DNA of 6,856 bases, taken from NCBI GenBank assembly GCA_003161495.1, contig PMOP01000359.1, positions 1-6,856 on the forward strand. The letters run 5' to 3'. Source of the DNA: Acidobacteriota bacterium (GTDB lineage: Bacteria > Acidobacteriota > Terriglobia > Acidiferrales > UBA7541). The position numbers and the translations under genes are program-made. Under the pieces are notes generated by a model. That model saw nothing but the letters and a program-made list of their open reading frames with translations. It ran no database searches and was not told the origin of the DNA. How positions within the stretch are numbered: the stretch's first letter is position 1; every line of letters begins with the position of its first letter. Shown piece by piece: positions 1 to 4,080 of the stretch.

Positions 1-744
1 ACCAAGGCCTATTGGGTGATTGCGGGGATCGGTGGCGGCGATCCGGCGGACGTATCGCTCGGCTCAGCCGTGTGGGCGAATCACGTAATCGATGGCGACA
101 TTGGCTATGAAATCGATGCGCGCGAAATTCCCGCGGACTGGCCCACTGGATTCGTACCTTTGCGCAAGACCCGGCCCTACGAGCAACCGCTGAAGGCGCA
201 ACTGGACGGCGAGGCATATACACTGAATCAGGACCTGGTGGCGTGGGCCTACCAGCTGACCAAGGACGTTCCCCTGGCGGACTCGGAGGAAATGCGCGCC
301 TCGCGGGCGAGATATATCGGGTTTCCAAACGCGATGAAGCCGCCTTTTGTGACGCGCGGCGACACGCTGTCCGCCGGCACATTCTGGCACGGCACGCGCA
401 TGGATGAGTGGGCCAACGAATGGACGCGCTACTACACAGGCGGCCAGGGAAACTACATGGTCGCTGCCATGGAGGACACGGGCACGCTGCAGGCGCTCAC
501 ATTCCTGGACCAGGCGGGACGCGCGGACCTGAAACGCGTGCTGGTGCTGCGCACCGTGAGCAACTACGACCGCGAAGCGCCCGGCTTGACTCCCGCGGAA
601 AGCCTCAAGGACATGGCTGGCGGGAAATACGCGGCCTATATGCCCTCTCTGGAAGCAGCGGAACGCGTGGGCGACAAAGTGGTTCGCGATATTGTCGCGC
701 ATTGGGCCGAGCGCGAAACGAACATTCCTCGCGCCGCGCCATAG
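1..744 (+). CDS. NUP-family purine nucleoside permease / phosphorylase-fold protein, 5' truncated
   Basis: The reading frame is open from the first base, so the start and probably 80-100 N-terminal residues lie outside the window; 247 codons are visible and the stop is TAG at 742-744. The sequence matches my knowledge of the NUP family (Pfam PF06516, named after the fungal nucleoside permease NUP1). Visible marks are GIGGGDP at residues 9-15, a VIDGDIGYEID stretch at about 29-39, GDTLSAGTFWHG at 120-131, and AAMEDTG followed by RTVSN at about 155-188. This order resembles nucleoside phosphorylases: a Gly-rich phosphate/ribose loop, GD, a Met-Glu nucleoside site, then R-x-V-S-D. No membrane-spanning stretch is visible, which fits a soluble or periplasmic protein better than a channel. 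An exported adenosine deaminase follows after 26 bp, supporting a purine nucleoside role. Transport versus nucleoside cleavage cannot be decided here. Confidence 0.85.
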   Translation, partial: TKAYWVIAGIGGGDPADVSLGSAVWANHVIDGDIGYEIDAREIPADWPTGFVPLRKTRPYEQPLKAQLDGEAYTLNQDLVAWAYQLTKDVPLADSEEMRASRARYIGFPNAMKPPFVTRGDTLSAGTFWHGTRMDEWANEWTRYYTGGQGNYMVAAMEDTGTLQALTFLDQAGRADLKRVLVLRTVSNYDREAPGLTPAESLKDMAGGKYAAYMPSLEAAERVGDKVVRDIVAHWAERETNIPRAAP

Positions 745-755
745 CCAGCGAGACC

Positions 756-762
756 GAAAGGA
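756..762 (+). promoter_or_regulatory. Ribosome binding site of the adenosine deaminase gene
   Basis: GAAAGGA lies 8 nt before the ATG at 771. It decides the start: the frame stays open upstream to 408, inside the preceding gene, but only the ATG at 771 has a Shine-Dalgarno sequence and begins a signal peptide. Confidence 0.7.
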
Positions 763-770
763 CAATAAGT

Positions 771-2342
771 ATGTCCAGAAGAAGCTTTTGGCGGATCCCA
801 AGCATCACCCCCGCTGCCGTCGCGCTCTTGCTCGCCGCGCCGATGCTTGCCCGCGCTCAGAATGAGGCCAAACGCGACGCCGCAGCGCCGGGAACAGCCG
901 AGCAGCGCGCGGCCCGGGCATATGAAACCGCGCGCGGGAATCCGCTGGACCTCGAAGCGTTTCTTCGACGGATGCCCAAGGGCGCGGACCTGCATTATCA
1001 CGAGTTCGGCGGCATCTACGCGGAATCGTGGATTCGCGAGGGAGCGGAAGACGGGCTGTGCATCGACCTCGCGCGGCATGCGTTCGTTGCAGCGCAGCCG
1101 AATTGTGGGGCGGGCCACGCGCCTGCCGCGAAGGCTTTCACGGACCAGAATCTTTACGACTCGCTCGTGAATGCGTTTTCGATGCGCAGCTTTGTGCCTA
1201 CTTCCGGCACGAGCGGCCATGACCGTTTCTTCGACACGTTCGACAAATTTTTCCTGGCGGGGAATCACCATGCCGGCGAACGTCTGGACGAAATCGCTTC
1301 GCGCGCGGCCGCGCAGAACGAGCAGTATCTGGAAATCATGGTGACGCCCGATTTCAGCCACACCATCCAAATTGCGAAAGAAATCGGCTGGCGCGAGGAT
1401 CTCGCGCAGCTGCGAGACGCGTTGCTTGCGCGCGGCTTGCGCGATGACGTTGCCGTCGCTCGGGCCGAACGGGACCAGGCCGAGGCCTCCCGCCGCGCTC
1501 TGGAGCACTGCGGCACACCCCAGGAAAAGCCCGCCTGCAAGGTCACGATCCGCTACATCTATCAGATTCTGCGTGACTTCCCGAAAGAGCAGGTCTTTGC
1601 GCAGACGCTCCTCGGCTTTGAAGTTGGCTCGGCCGATCCGCGTTTTGTGGGCCTCACGTACGTGCAGCCTGAGGACAACACCACCCCGATGGCCGATTAC
1701 ACCTTGCAAATGAAATTTATTGATTTCCTGCACGGCGTTTATCCCAAGCCGCACCTCAACTTGCACGCCGGAGAGCTTGCGCTGGGCCTCGTGCCGCCCG
1801 AGGGGCTTTGCTGCCACATTCGGCTGGCGGTCGAACTGGGCCACTCCGAACGGATCGGGCACGGCGTCGACGTGATGCACGAGGATCGCCCCTACGATTT
1901 GCTCAAAGAGATGGCGGCGAAACACGTGATGGTGGAGATCAATCTCACGAGCAATGACGTCATTCTGGGTGTAAAAGGAAAAGATCACCCGTTTCCGATT
2001 TATCGCAAATTCCATGTTCCGGTGGCGCTCTCCACGGATGACGAAGGGGTTTCGCGCATCGATATGACACATGAGTATGTGCGCGCTGCCGAAACTTATG
2101 CGCTCAGCTACACGGACCTGAAGCAGTTGGTCCGCACCGGGCTGGAACACAATTTTCTTCCGGGTGCGAGCTTGTGGCGCGAGCCGGATGTCTTTACTCG
2201 AATCGCAGCCGCATGCGCGCCTGACGCGGCCGGAGCTGCCAAACCATCGGCGGGCTGCGCGTCTTTTCTGAAGGCCAGCGAAAAGGCGCAGCAGCAATGG
2301 GAGCTGGAGCGGCGCTTTCACGAATTTGAGGGAAGCTTTTAG
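771..2342 (+). CDS. Exported adenosine deaminase (ADGF/ADA2-like metallohydrolase)
   Basis: A 523-residue protein that should deaminate adenosine (or deoxyadenosine) to inosine outside the cytoplasm. Residues 1-29 form a signal peptide: a basic start (MSRRSFWR), a hydrophobic core at about 15-24, and an Ala-Arg-Ala cleavage site before Gln30. The mature part carries the whole active site of the family: HxH at H75/H77 in MPKGADLHYH, HAGE at H332-E335 (zinc ligand and catalytic Glu), RIGHG with H364, and STDD with D423/D424. MPKG before HxH and the C-terminal LEHNFLPGASL are typical of secreted ADGF/ADA2-like and related bacterial enzymes, which are longer than the cytosolic enzyme of about 340 residues. 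An insertion at about 205-260 accounts for some of the extra length. Eight cysteines include close pairs (97/112, 247/256, 482/496) that could form disulfides, which would fit export. It follows the NUP gene by 26 bp, so they probably share a transcript. Substrate preference between adenosine and other purine nucleosides is inferred from the family. Confidence 0.93.
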   Translation: MSRRSFWRIPSITPAAVALLLAAPMLARAQNEAKRDAAAPGTAEQRAARAYETARGNPLDLEAFLRRMPKGADLHYHEFGGIYAESWIREGAEDGLCIDLARHAFVAAQPNCGAGHAPAAKAFTDQNLYDSLVNAFSMRSFVPTSGTSGHDRFFDTFDKFFLAGNHHAGERLDEIASRAAAQNEQYLEIMVTPDFSHTIQIAKEIGWREDLAQLRDALLARGLRDDVAVARAERDQAEASRRALEHCGTPQEKPACKVTIRYIYQILRDFPKEQVFAQTLLGFEVGSADPRFVGLTYVQPEDNTTPMADYTLQMKFIDFLHGVYPKPHLNLHAGELALGLVPPEGLCCHIRLAVELGHSERIGHGVDVMHEDRPYDLLKEMAAKHVMVEINLTSNDVILGVKGKDHPFPIYRKFHVPVALSTDDEGVSRIDMTHEYVRAAETYALSYTDLKQLVRTGLEHNFLPGASLWREPDVFTRIAAACAPDAAGAAKPSAGCASFLKASEKAQQQWELERRFHEFEGSF

Positions 2343-2365
2343 TAAGATTCGTATGGAGCTATTCG

Positions 2366-2374
2366 TGTTAGAAT
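2366..2374 (+). promoter_or_regulatory. Putative extended -10 promoter of the small gene
   Basis: TGTTAGAAT fits the extended -10 pattern TG-n-TANNNT. No good -35 box is seen at 16-18 bp upstream, which such promoters can lack. Transcription would begin near 2381, giving a leader of about 20 nt that contains the Shine-Dalgarno sequence at 2387-2393. It lies in the 57-bp gap after the adenosine deaminase stop, so the small gene may be expressed on its own as well as by read-through. Confidence 0.4.
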
Positions 2375-2399
2375 TCGCTTCGATCTGGAGGAACCATCG

Positions 2400-2600
2400 A
2401 TGTCCGAAACCATGCAAGACCAGCAAAAAACGCAATTGATTGTCCGTTCGCCCCTGTCCGCCGACGCATTCGTATCGATTTATTTTTCGAGTCCGGACGG
2501 AAGGCAGATGAGCGAAGAGGAATGGTGGAATCTGAAGCAGCTGATTGAGCTGACCAACCGCGTTTGCGTCAAACAGCAAGCGCACGCCCAATCAGCCTAA
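2400..2600 (+). CDS. Small protein of unknown function (66 aa)
   Basis: I do not recognise this protein. The ATG at 2400 is preceded by a near-perfect Shine-Dalgarno sequence, GGAGGAA at 2387-2393, with 6 nt spacing, which is the best ribosome binding site in the window and the main reason to call it a gene. The product is hydrophilic, with no signal peptide or membrane segment and one cysteine near residue 56. The middle reads as a short segment, VSIYFSSPDGRQ, followed by a probable helix, SEEEWWNLKQLIELTNRV (about 38-55), with an acidic start and a Trp-Trp pair. The Gln-rich ends look disordered. It is flanked by the nucleoside genes 57 bp upstream and a 352-bp gap before the efflux operon, so the context does not point to a function. 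A small regulatory or protein-binding role is only a guess. Confidence 0.65.
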   Translation: MSETMQDQQKTQLIVRSPLSADAFVSIYFSSPDGRQMSEEEWWNLKQLIELTNRVCVKQQAHAQSA

Positions 2601-2665
2601 CCGGGGATCAAGGCCTCTATTTTCAGGATCCTGGAATCTGGATAACAGCCCGGATCTCAGGGGGT

Positions 2666-2705
2666 TTTGTAGAATGCGCCCCACTATTGGGGCGGACTCT
2701 ACAGA
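2666..2705. other. Strong inverted repeat / hairpin of unknown role
   Basis: The arms pair around a CTAT loop (2684-2687): seven consecutive pairs, CGCCCCA with TGGGGCG (2677-2683 and 2688-2694), then a short bulged zone with one T-A pair, then six pairs, TGTAGA with TCTACA (2668-2673 and 2698-2703), plus a G-T and a T-A pair outside. No T-run follows on either strand, so it is not a standard intrinsic terminator. It could stabilise the 3' end of the small-gene transcript, help end transcription, or be a protein-binding site or small structured RNA. Confidence 0.6.
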
Positions 2706-2789
2706 TTCAAATTCAAGATCGATCTCTGTGGCGTGTCCCCCCTTTCCACCTCGGCCCTGTCGCCGACTCCCGGGCATTATTTTCACATT

Positions 2790-2807
2790 TTTCGGAGTGC
2801 TCCAAAA
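2790..2807. promoter_or_regulatory. Interrupted 18-bp dyad, possible operator
   Basis: TTTCGGAG and CTCCAAAA are separated by the dinucleotide TG; seven of eight positions are complementary. It lies about 90 bp upstream of the proposed efflux promoter. With only two bases between the arms it would serve better as a site for a dimeric regulator than as an RNA hairpin. No regulator gene is in the window, so the assignment is speculative. Confidence 0.3.
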
Positions 2808-2823
2808 CGGCATTTAAGGATTC

Positions 2824-2921
2824 GATTCAGGGACGCGTTCAGGAAAAAGCGAAGAAATTCTTGACACCAATCAAGGCTTGAAACATCTGATTCAGGGTGT
2901 CGTATTATAGAGTGTCCTGAA
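2824..2921. repeat. Repeated TTCAGG words around the efflux promoter
   Basis: TTCAGG occurs at 2826-2831, 2838-2843 and 2891-2896, with its reverse complement CCTGAA at 2916-2921. The nine-base word GATTCAGGG is exact at 2824-2832 and 2889-2897. The 2891 and 2916 copies form an inverted pair flanking the proposed -10 box. A further TTCAGG lies at 2622-2627. This is more than chance would give in such a short stretch and suggests binding sites for a regulator. Confidence 0.4.
2878..2908 (+). promoter_or_regulatory. Putative promoter of the RND efflux operon
   Basis: TTGAAA at 2878-2883 and TATTAT at 2903-2908 are separated by 19 bp, slightly longer than ideal. A better -35 match, TTGACA at 2861-2866, has no -10 at the right distance. 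Transcription would start near 2915, about 38 nt before the adaptor ATG. The -10 box sits between an inverted TTCAGG/CCTGAA pair, so a bound regulator there would block it. Confidence 0.45.
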
Positions 2922-2943
2922 CCCATAACCATTGAGAAGCGAT

Positions 2944-2948
2944 AGGAG
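2944..2948 (+). promoter_or_regulatory. Ribosome binding site of the RND adaptor gene
   Basis: AGGAG lies 4 nt before the ATG at 2953, a short but usable spacing. It favours this ATG over the in-frame TTG at 2932, which would place the Shine-Dalgarno sequence inside the gene and put seven extra charged residues in front of the lipoprotein signal. Confidence 0.55.
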
Positions 2949-2952
2949 ATTG

Positions 2953-4080
2953 ATGCTCCGCCGGAATAAGACATTTCAAATGGCCTGCATTTTGAGTCTG
3001 CTGCTGACCGCCTGCGCCAAGAAAGATCCTCCGCCGTTTGAGCGGCCGCCTTCGCCGGTGACCGTGGCGGCGGCCGTTTCGCAGGACGTTCCGCTGTATC
3101 TGGATGAGGTGGGCCACACCGTCGCCAGGGAAGTTGTGTCCGTCCAACCCGAAGTGTCCGGGAAAATTACGGAAATCCATTTCATGGACGGCGCCGATTT
3201 GAAGAAAGGCGATTTGCTGTTTACGATCGATCCGCGGCCCTTTGAAGCGCAGCTCAATGCGGCGCAAGCGAACCTCGCGCAATCCAAGGCGGCCCTGGAT
3301 TTCGCGAAGATTCAGTTTGGGCGCGTGCAGGATCTGGTCGAGTCCAAAGCGATCGCGCGGCAGGATTACGACACGCGAAAAAACGCGGCGGATGTGGGCG
3401 AAGCGCAGGTCAAACAAAATGAAGCGGCCGTGGAATCCGCGCGCCTGAATCTGGAGTACACCTCGATTCGCTCGCCGATCGATGGCCGCGCCGGGCACCG
3501 GCTTGTTGACAACGGAAACGTCGTGACGGCAAATATGACGACGCTTTTGACCATCGAGCGCATGGACCCGATCTATGCCGACTTCACCGTCACCGAAAGC
3601 GACTTTTCCGAAGTGCAGCGCAATGAAGCCAAGCGCACGCTTCGAGTGGAAGTGCGCCTGCCGGACGATCAAAAACCCGAGATTGGCCAGCTGACGTTTC
3701 TCGATAATTCCGTGCAGGGCAGCAGCGGCACGGTGATGCTCCGCGCCACGGTTCCGAATCCCGCGCGCCACCTCTGGCCTGGCCAGTTCGTGAATGTGCG
3801 GCTGGTGCTGGCGACTTTGCCGAAGGCCGTGCTCGTGCCCGCGGCCGCGCCGCAAGATTCGGCGAAAGGTTCCTTCGTCTACGTCATCAAAGAGGATTCG
3901 ACCGCGGAGCTGAGGCCCGTAAAGCTCGGGCAGAGGCAAGGGGAATTGGTGGTGGTCGAGCAGGGGCTTCAACCCGGCGAGCGCGTCGTGATGAATGGCC
4001 AGCTCGGCGTGATGCCGGGCGCCAAGGTGCGCGTAGTTACCGACACTCCCGCGGCAGCGCCGGCGGCAGGGCAATCATGA
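2953..4080 (+). CDS. RND efflux periplasmic adaptor lipoprotein (membrane fusion protein, AcrA/MdtA-like)
   Basis: A 375-residue adaptor that links an inner-membrane RND pump to an outer-membrane channel. The N-terminus is a lipoprotein signal: MLRRNK, a hydrophobic core, and lipobox LTAC with the lipidated Cys21. Domains then follow the family order: first half of the lipoyl domain at about 62-95 (QPEVSGKITEIHFMDGADLK...), an alpha-helical hairpin at about 96-168 rich in Ala, Gln and charged residues, second lipoyl half at about 170-202 (TSIRSPIDGRAGHRLVDNG), a beta-barrel at about 205-288 (with LWPGQFVNVRL), and the membrane-proximal domain at about 290-362 ending in LQPGERVVMNGQLGVMPGAKV. 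The Ala/Pro-rich tail is probably disordered. Length and order are normal for the family. The residue after the lipidated Cys is Ala, not the Asp that keeps AcrA in the inner membrane of E. coli. The gene overlaps the permease gene by 4 bp, so their translation is probably coupled. Transported compounds cannot be inferred. Confidence 0.95.
   Translation: MLRRNKTFQMACILSLLLTACAKKDPPPFERPPSPVTVAAAVSQDVPLYLDEVGHTVAREVVSVQPEVSGKITEIHFMDGADLKKGDLLFTIDPRPFEAQLNAAQANLAQSKAALDFAKIQFGRVQDLVESKAIARQDYDTRKNAADVGEAQVKQNEAAVESARLNLEYTSIRSPIDGRAGHRLVDNGNVVTANMTTLLTIERMDPIYADFTVTESDFSEVQRNEAKRTLRVEVRLPDDQKPEIGQLTFLDNSVQGSSGTVMLRATVPNPARHLWPGQFVNVRLVLATLPKAVLVPAAAPQDSAKGSFVYVIKEDSTAELRPVKLGQRQGELVVVEQGLQPGERVVMNGQLGVMPGAKVRVVTDTPAAAPAAGQS

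Larger units (their letters stand above)
2601..2952. other. Non-coding gap before the efflux operon
   Basis: This 352-bp stretch is AT-richer than the flanking genes. I see no convincing gene in it: the open frames there lack a ribosome binding site and recognisable protein character. It contains a 10-bp palindrome CAGGATCCTG at 2624-2633, a strong hairpin at 2666-2705, a dyad at 2790-2807, repeated TTCAGG words and a probable promoter at 2878-2908, each treated separately. No classical terminator (GC hairpin plus T-run) was found after the small gene. Confidence 0.7.

Noticed and set aside
408..770. Upstream extension of the adenosine deaminase frame
   Set aside because: It overlaps the NUP gene in another frame, and the ATG at 771 has a ribosome binding site and starts a signal peptide.
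2321..2351. CGAAT...ATTCG repeat at the adenosine deaminase stop as a terminator
   Set aside because: Only five pairs with a long loop and no T-run; too weak to call.
636..2591. Long minus-strand open frame of 651 codons
   Set aside because: It lies antisense to the adenosine deaminase and small gene, has no recognisable domain and is rich in Arg/His as expected for the shadow of a GC-biased gene. The plus-strand gene has complete catalytic motifs.
2861..2866. TTGACA as the -35 box of the efflux operon
   Set aside because: It is a perfect hexamer, but the only good -10 (2903) is 36 bp away and nothing suitable lies at 16-19 bp.
2564..2881. Open frame of 105 codons crossing the non-coding gap
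   Set aside because: It begins with TTG inside the small gene, has no ribosome binding site, spans the hairpin and dyad, and gives no recognisable protein.
2905..4074. Minus-strand open frame of 389 codons
   Set aside because: It is antisense to the RND adaptor with composition typical of a shadow (Arg, His, Gly rich), and no ribosome binding site or family motif.
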